Of a stretch of DNA of 32,839 nucleotides, positions 23,788 to 32,612 are shown piece after piece; within the stretch, counting starts at the first letter, position 1, and each line of letters begins with the position of its first letter. The notes under the pieces were generated by a model. It had not been told where the DNA came from. It worked only from the letters and a program-made list of their open reading frames with translations, and ran no database searches. Made by a program: the position numbers and the translations under genes. This DNA comes from an uncultured Erysipelotrichaceae bacterium (GTDB taxonomy: Bacteria > Bacillota_I > Bacilli_A > RFN20 > CAG-826): contig OMVV01000012.1 in NCBI GenBank assembly GCA_900314585.1, forward strand, positions 1 to 32,839, in the 5' to 3' direction.

Positions 23788-25365
23788 GTGTTTTTAGAGT
23801 CGTTAGTTAAACTAAAAGAATCATTCCTATCTACCCTTCCTGTTGTTGTGGTAGTTCTTTTATTAAATTTCATCCCAGGAATTGGCTTTGATTTAACTAC
23901 TACTCAACTCGTTATCTTTGGCATTTCAGCCGCATTAGTCGTTGTTGGTATGTGGCTATTCAATGTTGGCGCCGATTCATCAATGCATAAGATGGGTGAA
24001 CTTGTAGGTTCATCTTTAACAAGGAAGCAAAGCATGGTTTTGCTTGTTGTTATCTTCTTCTTATTTGGCGTGTTTATTACAGTTGCCGAACCAGATTTAT
24101 CAGTTCTCGCTAATCAAGTTCCAACCATCCCAAGCTTCTTATTAATCGGGTTAATTAGCTTTGGTGTTGGAGCATTTATCGTTATCGGCGCATTAAGAAT
24201 TCTTTTTAAAAGGAACCTAAAGGTTTGGTTATTAGGATTCTATGGATTAATGTTCGCATTGTGCTTATTAATCGACAAATCTTATATTCCACTATCTTTA
24301 GATAGTGGCGGTGTTACAACTGGCCCAATCACTGTTCCGTTTATTCTTGCGGTTGGTGTTGGTATCGCTACATCACGCGCAGGTAATAAATCAACATCTG
24401 ATTCCTTTGGTCTTGTTGCATTTGCTTCAATCGGACCAATCTTAATGGTGCTCATTTTGGCATTGGTGTTTAGAGATAACTTAACTTACGATTTCCAAAT
24501 CAATTCATTGATTGATCCAAATAGTCCTGAATCCGCAGCCGGCTTTAACGGAGCAACTGTTGGTAACGCATTTCTTAGGGCCCTTCTTCCACATGGTTCT
24601 GAATATGGCGCTTTACTAAGTGTGACCATATCCTTATCACCAATCTTATTATTCTTTGTTGTGTACGAACTTATCTTTATTAAATTATCTTCAAGAACTA
24701 TGTTCTCGATTATATTTGGTATCGGCGTTTCCTATGTTGGCTTGATCTTATTTATGACCGCTGTCAGCGCTGGATTCTTACCAATCGGTCAAAAATTAGG
24801 TCTCGAACTTGCTCAAGGTGAACTCTGGATCTTGGTTCTTGTTGGAGCGTTCTTAGGTATCGTTGCAGTATTTGCCGAACCAGCTGTTCACGTTTTAACA
24901 AACCAAATGACAGAAATCAGTGATGGTTCAATTAGTAGAGTCACCGTTGTTCTCGCATTAGCGTTTGGCAATGGTGTCGCAATCGTCTTATCTGTATTAA
25001 GAATTTATTTCGGTGTTGACTTCAGTTTGTTATACATCGTTGTGCCAGGTTACATTTTGGCATTTGCATTATCATTTGCTGTTCCAGACATTTACACTGC
25101 AATGGCGTTTGACTCTGGCGGTGTTGTCTCTGGTCCAATGAACACGACTTTCATATTACCGTTTGCGATTGGTGCGTGTTATTCCTTCTGGGGTAACGAC
25201 CTTATTATGACCAATGCTTTTGGCACGATTGCAGTGGTCGCATTAATGCCGCTTATCATGATTCAACTTATCGGTTTAAGTGCATCAATAAAAATACGTG
25301 CTCAATACCGAATTGCTCGCAATCGTATTCGTGAAGAATTCGATGATCAAATCATTCATTTTTAG
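23788..25365 (+). CDS. DUF1538 membrane protein with tandem duplication (putative transporter)
   Basis: 525 residues, almost wholly membrane helices (about 12-14). Two parallel halves can be seen. AEPDLSVLANQ (100-110) with LDSGGVTTGP (171-180) is repeated as AEPAVHVLTNQ (363-373) with FDSGGVVSGP (441-450), at similar spacing. The polar DSGG motifs inside hydrophobic helices look like substrate or ion sites. The fold and the two downstream PII-like genes suggest a regulated transporter; the substrate is unknown. GTG start with no Shine-Dalgarno, placed by the -10 box. The stop overlaps the AGGAGG of the next gene. Confidence 0.82.
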   Translation: MFLESLVKLKESFLSTLPVVVVVLLLNFIPGIGFDLTTTQLVIFGISAALVVVGMWLFNVGADSSMHKMGELVGSSLTRKQSMVLLVVIFFLFGVFITVAEPDLSVLANQVPTIPSFLLIGLISFGVGAFIVIGALRILFKRNLKVWLLGFYGLMFALCLLIDKSYIPLSLDSGGVTTGPITVPFILAVGVGIATSRAGNKSTSDSFGLVAFASIGPILMVLILALVFRDNLTYDFQINSLIDPNSPESAAGFNGATVGNAFLRALLPHGSEYGALLSVTISLSPILLFFVVYELIFIKLSSRTMFSIIFGIGVSYVGLILFMTAVSAGFLPIGQKLGLELAQGELWILVLVGAFLGIVAVFAEPAVHVLTNQMTEISDGSISRVTVVLALAFGNGVAIVLSVLRIYFGVDFSLLYIVVPGYILAFALSFAVPDIYTAMAFDSGGVVSGPMNTTFILPFAIGACYSFWGNDLIMTNAFGTIAVVALMPLIMIQLIGLSASIKIRAQYRIARNRIREEFDDQIIHF

Positions 25366-25374
25366 GAGGAACTT

Positions 25375-25818
25375 ATGGCTGAGAAAGAAACAAAAAAATC
25401 TCAAAAATCTTCGCAAAAATCGAATTTTGTGCCTTTTGAAAAAGAATATGTGCTTCGTCCACTTAAGCTCTTTTTCATCATCGTTCCAGCTGGTCAAGCC
25501 AACGCGATCGTTTCTCGTTTAAATGAGTTTGATATTGCTTGTAGTTTCATCTTTTCTGGCGAAGGAAATGCCAAGTATGCGATGGGCAATAAAGAAAAAG
25601 GTGTTTTCGATTACAAGAAGCAAATTGTTATGGCGGCTATTCGCGAAGACAAAGTTGAATTTATTAAGCGTAAACTCGAAGAACGTTTTGCAGTCTCAAG
25701 AGCGGCTCGCGGTTTCGCGTTCTCAATTAACATTACCTCTGTTGCAGGTGTTTCAATTTACAAATTTTTAACAAATACAAGAAAGGTTACAAAGGTGGCT
25801 AAACATGGCAGAAAGTAA
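25375..25818 (+). CDS. PII-like signalling protein, divergent, with basic N-terminal tail
   Basis: 147 residues. A Lys/Ser-rich tail (1-25) leads into a ferredoxin-like PII fold (about 29-135): strand LKLFFIIVPAGQANAIVSRL, a loop GEGNAKYAMGNKEKGVFDYK (62-81) in the T-loop position, then KKQIVMAAIRED. The canonical B-loop (GTxxHARG) is missing, so nucleotide binding may differ from classical PII. PII proteins are trimers that gate transporters and enzymes. The AGGAGG before the ATG overlaps the stop of the DUF1538 gene. It overlaps the next PII-like gene by 14 bp, which suggests the two are made together and might mix in one trimer. Confidence 0.7.
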   Translation: MAEKETKKSQKSSQKSNFVPFEKEYVLRPLKLFFIIVPAGQANAIVSRLNEFDIACSFIFSGEGNAKYAMGNKEKGVFDYKKQIVMAAIREDKVEFIKRKLEERFAVSRAARGFAFSINITSVAGVSIYKFLTNTRKVTKVAKHGRK

Positions 25819-26122
25819 AAAATCATTAATCGTTTGCATCATCAATAACGGATTCTCTGATCTAGTTATGGATGCTGCAGTCAAATGTGGAGCGAAAGGT
25901 GGAACAACCTTCCACGCTAGAGGAACTGGAAACAAGGATATTGAAAAATTCTTTGGTATCACCATTTCCCCAGAAAAAGAAGTCGTCTTAATTGTTGTCG
26001 ATGAACAAATCAAAGACGATGTCGTTTTAGCAATATATCAAGATGCTGGCTTAGACACTAAAGGACAAGGCATCATTTTCACCTTACCTGTCGAAGATTT
26101 TGTTAATTACAAAAAGAAATAA
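25805..26122 (+). CDS. PII-like signalling protein with B-loop
   Basis: 105 residues, close to the size of GlnB/GlnK. GAKGGTTFHARGTG (29-42) is the ATP-binding B-loop, and the following EKFFGITISPEKEVVLIVV strand is typical of the non-GlnB PII-like proteins of Firmicutes. A canonical long T-loop with the uridylylated tyrosine is not present. It would sense a nucleotide or metabolite and act on the DUF1538 membrane protein encoded upstream; this is inference from operon structure. Shine-Dalgarno-like AAAGGTGG lies before the ATG, inside the first PII gene. It ends at a terminator. Confidence 0.8.
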   Translation: MAESKKSLIVCIINNGFSDLVMDAAVKCGAKGGTTFHARGTGNKDIEKFFGITISPEKEVVLIVVDEQIKDDVVLAIYQDAGLDTKGQGIIFTLPVEDFVNYKKK

Positions 26123-26139
26123 AAGTTCGATGAGTTCTT

Positions 26140-26175
26140 AAAAACGGGCACAAGCGTGTTCGTTTTTATTTTTTC
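26140..26175 (+). terminator. Rho-independent terminator of the DUF1538/PII operon
   Basis: 12-bp stem AAAAACGGGCAC (26140-26151) / GTGTTCGTTTTT (26156-26167) with an AAGC loop, followed by T-rich sequence. Confidence 0.88.
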
Positions 26176-26188
26176 ACAACTTTAGTTA

Positions 26189-26197
26189 TGTTAGAAT
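26189..26197 (+). promoter_or_regulatory. Extended -10 promoter of yfhO, leaderless
   Basis: TGT-TAGAAT at 26189-26197, seven bases before the ATG at 26205, no Shine-Dalgarno. Confidence 0.6.
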
Positions 26198-26204
26198 AAA
26201 CTCC

Positions 26205-29200
26205 ATGAAAACGTTCGCAGAAGAAAGACATGCTATAAGCATCAAGTTTCGTGAGAAATTTGCATTTTTGTTTGATAAGCATTCTTTGTTTTACCATGTC
26301 CTTCTTTTAATTCTGGTTGGACTTGGTTTCTTCGCGTACGCGTTATTGACCGAAAGATTCACTACCCCATTTAGTGGTGACTATTCAATGCAATATATTG
26401 CGTTTGAATATAACTTCTATGATGATTGGTGGACGTTCTTTAAGACTGGTCAGTTCCCATTTTATGATTCAAATACCTTCCTAGGTGCTGATAATGTTAT
26501 CTCAAACACCTATTACGGATTATTTTCCCCTTATACATTCCCGATTTTATTCTTTCCAAGAAGTTTTGTTCCACATGCAATGGCATTAGTGACAATCGCT
26601 AAGCTTGTTGTTGGAGCGTTGCTCTTTAGACTCTATCTCAAATACATGGGCGTTTCAGAAAGTAGCGCGAGAATTTTCTCAATCGCATATGCCTTCATGG
26701 GATGGACCGCATATTACTTATGGTTTAACAACTTTGCTGAAGTTTTATCATTCTTCCCGCTTGTCTTATTTGGCATTGAAAAGATCATTCGTCAAAAACA
26801 AATGTGGGCGTGTTCGCTCGGTTTCTTCTTGATGGGTTTAGGAAACTATTTCTTCCTTCTCACATTTGGTATTTTTGGAGTCGTCTATGCCCTCTTCAGA
26901 TTTTGCCAAACTGTAAAGGAAAGAGGCGGCTGGAAAAACTATAAAGAACACGCGATTGTTTTGGGATTAGGAATCGCCGGTTTTGCTATTGGATATTTAT
27001 TGTCTGCCGCAGTCGTTTTCCCTGCAGTTTTAGGTTCTTTTGGCATTTCACGTGCGTCTACAAGTTCAAAATATTTTGCCCTTTTAAAACAGGCAATTGA
27101 TGGCAAAGATCTAAAGCAATTATTTAGGATTGTTTTCACCTATTGGCATCCAAATGTAATCAGTGGTGCAGAACCAAGCAATTACTTCTTTGAATTCACA
27201 TTCCCACTAGCATCATATTTCTATCCAACCTTATCTGACCGTTATGTCAATATCGTTGGTTATTCTTCTTTTGAAAATGCTGGTAGTTCAATCTTCTTCT
27301 TTACCCCATGCATCATTATGTTTGGTGGTTGTTTATATCGATCCTACATGAACAAAAAAGTTTCGCACTTTATTGCGATTGGTTTATGTGTCCTCTGCCT
27401 ATTTGTTCCGTTCTTCTATTTCCTCTCTGGAGCGTTCACAAATAACTATGGCCGTTGGGAAATTATCGTTCCAACGCTTGGTTTAATGTATATTGCTCTT
27501 AACTTTGATCATCGAAACGAAATTCCTAGACCAGTAATCATTATCTCTGCCATTGTCGCGATGGTTGGAATGATTATGACCTATGTCTTAGCTTTAAAGA
27601 TGATCGAACTTTATGGTTATGAAGAAGGCGTTCGCACCAGCAACTATATCATGTCGCTTTATGATGACGATCAAATTGCAGTTGTTTGGTATGAAATCAT
27701 TCTCTGCAGTTTAGAAACAATTCTTATCTGTGGTTATTGGAAGAAAGTCTATTTAGCCAAGATTATCAAAGTTTTCATTATTGGTGAAGCTATCATCATG
27801 GGTAATGTTGTTGCGAACATGCATTATCTCCAAAGCATCGACACTGATGTTAACAGTGGACTTGAACCACTGTCTCATCAAGTCGCATTGATCGATAGAG
27901 TTAATAAAGAAGACCCAACATTCTTTAGAATGTATTCTTCAGTTGCCGATGACGCTCACGTCAATATTCCACAAGCTGATAACTATAATGGTTTAACAAC
28001 CTTCCATACTTTCTATAACAACCAAGTCGATGACTTCGTTCATATGATGGACATGATGACTTGGGATGAATCGTGGTCAGCTCACTATCTTTATAAGCAT
28101 CAATACCTCGAATCATTCTTAGGTGTGAAATATTACTTAACTCGCGATAGTGACACTAAATATTACAACCCAGATCACGTTTACGAACCAAACGTTCCAC
28201 TTAACTATTCGCTTTATATTAAAGATGAAGAAAATGGTTATCGCATTTATAAAAATGACCACCACATTAATTTTGGTATAGCTTACGACACTCTTTACTA
28301 CAAGCATCGTGATGCTGAAACTCCAAAATACAATGCTTTCTATAATCCAAGTGAAAGTTCTGTTCGTGCGTACTTACGTAACGAAGAAGTTCTTTTTAAA
28401 GGCGCAATCTTAAATGATGAAGATTTAGTGGAAGTTGCTTCAGCCTATCCAGAGAAATTTAATGTGATTGATGAAGTTCCAAAACTTCAAATGGCCACTC
28501 AAACGATGAGACGCGAAGGAATTTATGCTCCATATAACATCAATAGCGAAGGCGAAAAAGAATATTATTATCTCGATCCAGAAAATCCAACTCACGCTAT
28601 CAAAGATGAATTTTTAGTGACTGATACTAAAGATAAATCTATTCCCGTTAACGCTTATCAAATTGTTTACAAACCATTTGTTGGCAAGGTTTTCCCACAT
28701 AGTGCGAAAGGTTCTTATTTTGTAATTGATTACCCAATTCGCACTCCATGGAATAACTACAATGCTTGCGTGTGGTTAATCGATGAACAAGGCAAAACAA
28801 TCACCTTTGACGAAGTCAGAAATACTTTATCTGATGGTCGTTTTGTTGGCCGCGCTCTTTATTCATCAGTCCCAGTTTCAAAGATTATTATTTGTCCAAT
28901 GTCTGATGAATTCTATGACCGACAATCATTAACTTATTACTATGAAGGCTACACCACCGTTGAGAAGAGACTTGATAAAGCTGCTGATAACGGAATCTAT
29001 GATTTTACAAGAAATGGTAATAGATTCACGTTTAAAACAAGCTATGACAGCGAGAAATTCTTTGTTAGCCAATTAGCTTACACAGAAGGCTGGAAAGTTA
29101 AAGCTACATCCGCTACCGGTGAAGTTTCATATCCAAAGGTTTATAACGCTCAAGGCGGATTTGCCGGCTTTGTCGCACCTCGTGGTGAAACAACATATGA

Positions 29201-29345
29201 AATTACCTATATGACTCCAGGTCTAACAAAATGGGCATTAGTAAGTGCAGCTGCCTTCCTTGGTTTAGGTGCATCAATTGCTATTCCAATAATTGTTAAA
29301 AGAAAAAGAGAGGACAAATCCTCTCCTACAACTTCTTCTAATTAA
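26205..29345 (+). CDS. YfhO-family polytopic membrane protein (GT-C-like glycosyltransferase)
   Basis: 1046 residues. A short cytosolic N-terminus is followed by about 12-13 membrane helices (30-560). The first outer loop carries FSGDYSMQY and an acidic stretch, the place of the catalytic Asp in GT-C enzymes. Next are a large outer domain (about 570-1010) and one last helix (about 1017-1037) with a basic tail. YfhO proteins in Firmicutes modify teichoic-acid-type polymers with sugars supplied on lipid carriers; the sugar and acceptor here are not known. The last codons carry, on the other strand, the terminator of the leftward operon, and the stop overlaps rsmI by 8 bp. Confidence 0.85.
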   Translation: MKTFAEERHAISIKFREKFAFLFDKHSLFYHVLLLILVGLGFFAYALLTERFTTPFSGDYSMQYIAFEYNFYDDWWTFFKTGQFPFYDSNTFLGADNVISNTYYGLFSPYTFPILFFPRSFVPHAMALVTIAKLVVGALLFRLYLKYMGVSESSARIFSIAYAFMGWTAYYLWFNNFAEVLSFFPLVLFGIEKIIRQKQMWACSLGFFLMGLGNYFFLLTFGIFGVVYALFRFCQTVKERGGWKNYKEHAIVLGLGIAGFAIGYLLSAAVVFPAVLGSFGISRASTSSKYFALLKQAIDGKDLKQLFRIVFTYWHPNVISGAEPSNYFFEFTFPLASYFYPTLSDRYVNIVGYSSFENAGSSIFFFTPCIIMFGGCLYRSYMNKKVSHFIAIGLCVLCLFVPFFYFLSGAFTNNYGRWEIIVPTLGLMYIALNFDHRNEIPRPVIIISAIVAMVGMIMTYVLALKMIELYGYEEGVRTSNYIMSLYDDDQIAVVWYEIILCSLETILICGYWKKVYLAKIIKVFIIGEAIIMGNVVANMHYLQSIDTDVNSGLEPLSHQVALIDRVNKEDPTFFRMYSSVADDAHVNIPQADNYNGLTTFHTFYNNQVDDFVHMMDMMTWDESWSAHYLYKHQYLESFLGVKYYLTRDSDTKYYNPDHVYEPNVPLNYSLYIKDEENGYRIYKNDHHINFGIAYDTLYYKHRDAETPKYNAFYNPSESSVRAYLRNEEVLFKGAILNDEDLVEVASAYPEKFNVIDEVPKLQMATQTMRREGIYAPYNINSEGEKEYYYLDPENPTHAIKDEFLVTDTKDKSIPVNAYQIVYKPFVGKVFPHSAKGSYFVIDYPIRTPWNNYNACVWLIDEQGKTITFDEVRNTLSDGRFVGRALYSSVPVSKIIICPMSDEFYDRQSLTYYYEGYTTVEKRLDKAADNGIYDFTRNGNRFTFKTSYDSEKFFVSQLAYTEGWKVKATSATGEVSYPKVYNAQGGFAGFVAPRGETTYEITYMTPGLTKWALVSAAAFLGLGASIAIPIIVKRKREDKSSPTTSSN
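29298..29325 (-). terminator. Terminator of the recR-rsmI operon, embedded in the yfhO coding end
   Basis: On the minus strand GAGAGGA (29325-29319), loop TTTG, TCCTCTC (29314-29308), then TTTTTCTTTT. It begins 13 nt after the rsmI stop and lies wholly inside yfhO. There is no good T run in the yfhO direction. Confidence 0.85.
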
Positions 29346-30186
29346 TGTGATATATCTTATAGATATAGTTCTTATTTAGGTTGGTCGTCTCGGCCACCTT
29401 TTTTATTGCGTCTTTCGTAGATAATCCCATATTGACCAGATTTTTTACCATTTGAATTATTTCATCATTATTGATGTCTGGTTTTATTTCACCTAATGAA
29501 CCTTCGACGATAATGACCATCTCACCTTTCAAGGTCTCTGGATCAAGTTTTGAAAGTTCTTCAAGACCCCCACGAATAAACTCTTCGTGTTTCTTTGTGA
29601 GCTCTCTAGCGATACAAGCTTTACGATTACCAAGAATCACAAACATATCGTTAAGAGTTTTTTGAATTCGATGTGGTGCTTCGTAGAAGATAAGTGTTTC
29701 ATTTCTATCTGCAAGCTTTCTTAATTCTTCAAGCCTTACGGATGATTTTGCATCCAAGAATCCATGGAAATAGAAATGATCTTCACATAGTCCTGAACTA
29801 GTTAATGCATTTAACGCGGCGTTAGGACCAGAAATTGTTGTGACATTAATATCGTTTTGAAGAGCGAGTTTCACTAAACGTGAACCTGGATCAGAAATGC
29901 ATGGATAACCAGCATCTGACATATACGCAACTTTCTTTCCTGATAGGATTTGTTTAATAACTTCTGCAGAGGCAGATACTTCGTTATGTTCTCTTAGGGA
30001 CACTAGTGGTTTTGACAATCCAAGCATCTTTAAAAGCTTTCCGCTAACACGAGTATCTTCACAAGCGACCAAGTCGACTTCTTTTAATACCTCAATTGTG
30101 CGTGGGGAAACTTCATTCATGTTACCGATTGGAGTGGCAACTAAATAAAGAAGTGGTTTTTTTGAATCGAAATTTAGTGATCTCAT
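29338..30186 (-). CDS. rsmI: 16S rRNA (cytidine-1402 2'-O) methyltransferase RsmI
   Basis: 282 residues, tetrapyrrole-methylase fold, uses S-adenosylmethionine to methylate the ribose of C1402 in the decoding centre. Signatures: LYLVATPIGNMNEVSPR, VACEDTR, SDAGYPCISDPG and SGPNAALNALTSSGL, all in normal order. The C-terminus (about 240-282) is the small HTH-like RsmI_HTH segment (NMGLSTKDAIKKVAETTNL). The start overlaps the ricT stop (ATGA), making it the last gene of the leftward operon. The same gene order end (ricT...rsmI) occurs in B. subtilis. Confidence 0.95.
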   Translation of the reverse strand: MRSLNFDSKKPLLYLVATPIGNMNEVSPRTIEVLKEVDLVACEDTRVSGKLLKMLGLSKPLVSLREHNEVSASAEVIKQILSGKKVAYMSDAGYPCISDPGSRLVKLALQNDINVTTISGPNAALNALTSSGLCEDHFYFHGFLDAKSSVRLEELRKLADRNETLIFYEAPHRIQKTLNDMFVILGNRKACIARELTKKHEEFIRGGLEELSKLDPETLKGEMVIIVEGSLGEIKPDINNDEIIQMVKNLVNMGLSTKDAIKKVAETTNLNKNYIYKIYHIN

Positions 30187-30998
30187 TTCTTAATTGGTGC
30201 GTAGTCTTTTAAATCGGCAAGTGAGACGAATCTAATATCATCTTCACTTTCAAGTTTGACTGTACGTGATAATAAGTTAAGTCCAGTAATTTTGAAGACT
30301 TTGTCTTCAGCTTTATATAATTCCCCGATACGAGGGAAGTCTTTTTTCATTTCGGTGTAGGCATCATCTTCATAAAGAAGGCAGCAAATAAGCTTTCCAC
30401 AATGTCCGCTTAATTTCGGGATATTTAATGAAAGCATTTGGTTCTTCGCTCTATTAATAGAGATACCTTCCATATTGGTTAGGAATGATGAACAACAAAG
30501 CGGAAGACCACATAAACCAATTCCACCAATCATCTTCGCTTTATCGCGGCTACCAACTTGACGTAATTCGATACGACAATGGAAGCGATACGCTAAAACT
30601 TTAAGTAAATCACGGAAGTCAACGCGGTCATCGGCAACATAAGCAATTGTTAACTTTGTTCCATCGAGAGCGTATTCCGCATCAATTGGTCGCATTTCAA
30701 GGCCGAGTTTATTGATTTCTTCCATCGAAATACGCATTGCTTCTTTAGCGCGTTTCTTGTTTTCTTCGAAAAGTAAAATATCGTCTTCGGTTGCGCGACG
30801 AATAACTGGTTTAAGTTCTAGTGAGGAGGAATATTTTTCAATTTCAACTGGTAAAGAGGCAACTTCACCAACTTGAAGCCCACGAATTGATTCAGCAACA
30901 ATCTTATCGCCAACATTTAAATCATCGATGTCAGTACCAAAATAATATGCCTTTCCAGAGCTAGTGAATTTTATTCCTACAAAATATTTAATTTCCAT
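30183..30998 (-). CDS. ricT: PSP1-domain protein RicT (YaaT)
   Basis: 271 residues. In B. subtilis RicT joins RicA and RicF in an iron-sulphur complex that assists RNase Y in mRNA maturation. Cys-rich signature GIGLCGLPLCCSSFL, then RAKNQMLSLNIPKLSGHCGKLICCLLYE, the standard PSP1 core. N-terminal beta-rich part about 1-90. The stop overlaps rsmI (ATGA), and its start abuts the holB stop by one base. No ricA or ricF is in the window. Confidence 0.94.
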   Translation of the reverse strand: MEIKYFVGIKFTSSGKAYYFGTDIDDLNVGDKIVAESIRGLQVGEVASLPVEIEKYSSSLELKPVIRRATEDDILLFEENKKRAKEAMRISMEEINKLGLEMRPIDAEYALDGTKLTIAYVADDRVDFRDLLKVLAYRFHCRIELRQVGSRDKAKMIGGIGLCGLPLCCSSFLTNMEGISINRAKNQMLSLNIPKLSGHCGKLICCLLYEDDAYTEMKKDFPRIGELYKAEDKVFKITGLNLLSRTVKLESEDDIRFVSLADLKDYAPIKK

Positions 30999-31984
30999 TA
31001 GTTTGCCTCCCTAGTAATTTCGTATACGATATGATCAAGCAAGAGAGCAACGTTTACGTTGAGATCTAGCTTGCTTAATCCAGATAAGATCATTAGTAAC
31101 GATTTATCGATATGAGTTAAGTGAGTTAATAATTCTCGTAATATATTATCATAACTTTTCAATGTTATGTCTCCATTTACAGATAAATTAAGGAGATTCT
31201 TAAAAATTTCTGCGAGCATTTTTAGATATAGTCTAGCGATTTGAGTGTTTCCCTTTATTGCTGGAATGATTAATCTTTGGCAAGTAAACACCGCATCATC
31301 AGGTGAGATTAGAATCGCATTTAGTTGATCATCAAGAGCTTGTTTTGCGACTTTATATTCTTCGCTTTCTGAGACAGTTTTTATCATTTCTGCATCGTTA
31401 TAAAAACCACTTAAAATCTCGGCATCTTCATCCAAAACACCGGCAATTCTCGAATTATTTATGATTTCTTGTCGATCAATTTCTCTGAAGCGGAGGACCT
31501 GAGTTCTTGAGATAATTGTTGGCAAAACTTTGCTTTCATTTTCAGTAGTAAGGAACGCGAAAACATTTCTGCCAGGTTCTTCCAAAAACTTTAATAATGC
31601 ATTGACCGCAACTGTGGTCATATTCTCCACTAAATTGATGACGTAAATCATGATTCCTTTTTCTTCAAGGGCGGTGCGATCGAAACTTCCGATAATCTTT
31701 TGGACATCTTCTTTTTTGATCCTGCCATCACCGCCATCAAAGATAATTAAATCTGGATAGTTACCTTCGTCCACTCTTAAGCAAGTGATACATTTTTCAC
31801 AAGCAAGCGGATTAGAATCATCACAGATTAGTGACTTAGCTAAAAACATCGCTGTTTCTTTAAGTGGCATACCAATTGAGCCACTCAAAAGATAAGCATG
31901 AGATAATTTGTTATCCTGCTTCGCGTTTATAAATGTTTTATAAATGATCGGCTGATATTTTTCTAAGTAACTTGCTATTTGCAT
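30998..31984 (-). CDS. holB: DNA polymerase III delta' subunit
   Basis: 328 residues, clamp-loader subunit. The AAA+ N-terminal domain has the P-loop position degenerate (SGSIGMPLKET, no GK-T/S), as is normal for delta', which does not hydrolyse ATP. The zinc knuckle uses Cys54, Cys62, Cys65 and Cys68. ALLKFLEEPG and ISRTQVLRF (SRC-like motif) follow. It overlaps tmk by 10 bp. In B. subtilis darA (a c-di-AMP-binding PII-like protein) and yaaR lie between tmk and holB; both are absent here. Confidence 0.93.
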   Translation of the reverse strand: MQIASYLEKYQPIIYKTFINAKQDNKLSHAYLLSGSIGMPLKETAMFLAKSLICDDSNPLACEKCITCLRVDEGNYPDLIIFDGGDGRIKKEDVQKIIGSFDRTALEEKGIMIYVINLVENMTTVAVNALLKFLEEPGRNVFAFLTTENESKVLPTIISRTQVLRFREIDRQEIINNSRIAGVLDEDAEILSGFYNDAEMIKTVSESEEYKVAKQALDDQLNAILISPDDAVFTCQRLIIPAIKGNTQIARLYLKMLAEIFKNLLNLSVNGDITLKSYDNILRELLTHLTHIDKSLLMILSGLSKLDLNVNVALLLDHIVYEITREAN

Positions 31985-32601
31985 TCTTTGAGTTTTTCTT
32001 TGATTGCCGCATAAGCATCTTTGACGACTTCATCAAATGGCTTCGAGGCATCTAATATGACAAATCGATCCGGGAAACGTTTCGCTAAATCTAAGAAGGT
32101 TTGACGAACTGAATCATGGAAATCGATTTTTTCTAAATCTAATCTATTAACTTCACGACCTTTGTTGGCAGCAATTCTTGCTAAACCAATACGTGGATCA
32201 ATATCGAATAACAAAGTTAATTCTGGATAAAAACCATCTGTTGCATATTGGTTTAAGGCTAAAATCTTATCGATTCCAAGTCCACGTGCGCCACCTTGGT
32301 AGGCGAGCGAGGAATCTAAGAAACGATCAGAAATAATAATCTTGCCCGCTTTTGAAAGTGGCCATACTTTTTCAACAAGATGTTGTCTACGACTTGCCGC
32401 ATAAAGTAATGCTTCAGTCATTGGATCCATTTTAGTGTTTTCTTTATCCAAGATAACGTTACGAATTTGTTCGGCGATTGGAGTGCCGCCAGGTTCTCTA
32501 GTTAAAACAACCTCGTAGCCTTCTTTTTCTAAAAGTTTAGTAACTTCATTGGTAACGGATGATTTGCCGCTTCCTTCTGGTCCTTCGATTGTAACAAACA
32601 T
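31975..32601 (-). CDS. tmk: Thymidylate kinase
   Basis: 208 residues, phosphorylates dTMP to dTDP. P-loop GPEGSGKS (7-14), dTMP-binding TREPGG, and DRFLDSSLAYQGGARGLG with the DR(Y/F/H) motif. Length is normal. Shine-Dalgarno-like AGAGGT precedes the ATG, close after the recR stop (11 bp), so it is expressed in the recR operon. It overlaps holB by 10 bp. Confidence 0.96.
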   Translation of the reverse strand: MFVTIEGPEGSGKSSVTNEVTKLLEKEGYEVVLTREPGGTPIAEQIRNVILDKENTKMDPMTEALLYAASRRQHLVEKVWPLSKAGKIIISDRFLDSSLAYQGGARGLGIDKILALNQYATDGFYPELTLLFDIDPRIGLARIAANKGREVNRLDLEKIDFHDSVRQTFLDLAKRFPDRFVILDASKPFDEVVKDAYAAIKEKLKECK

Positions 32602-32612
32602 AGTTTTTACCT

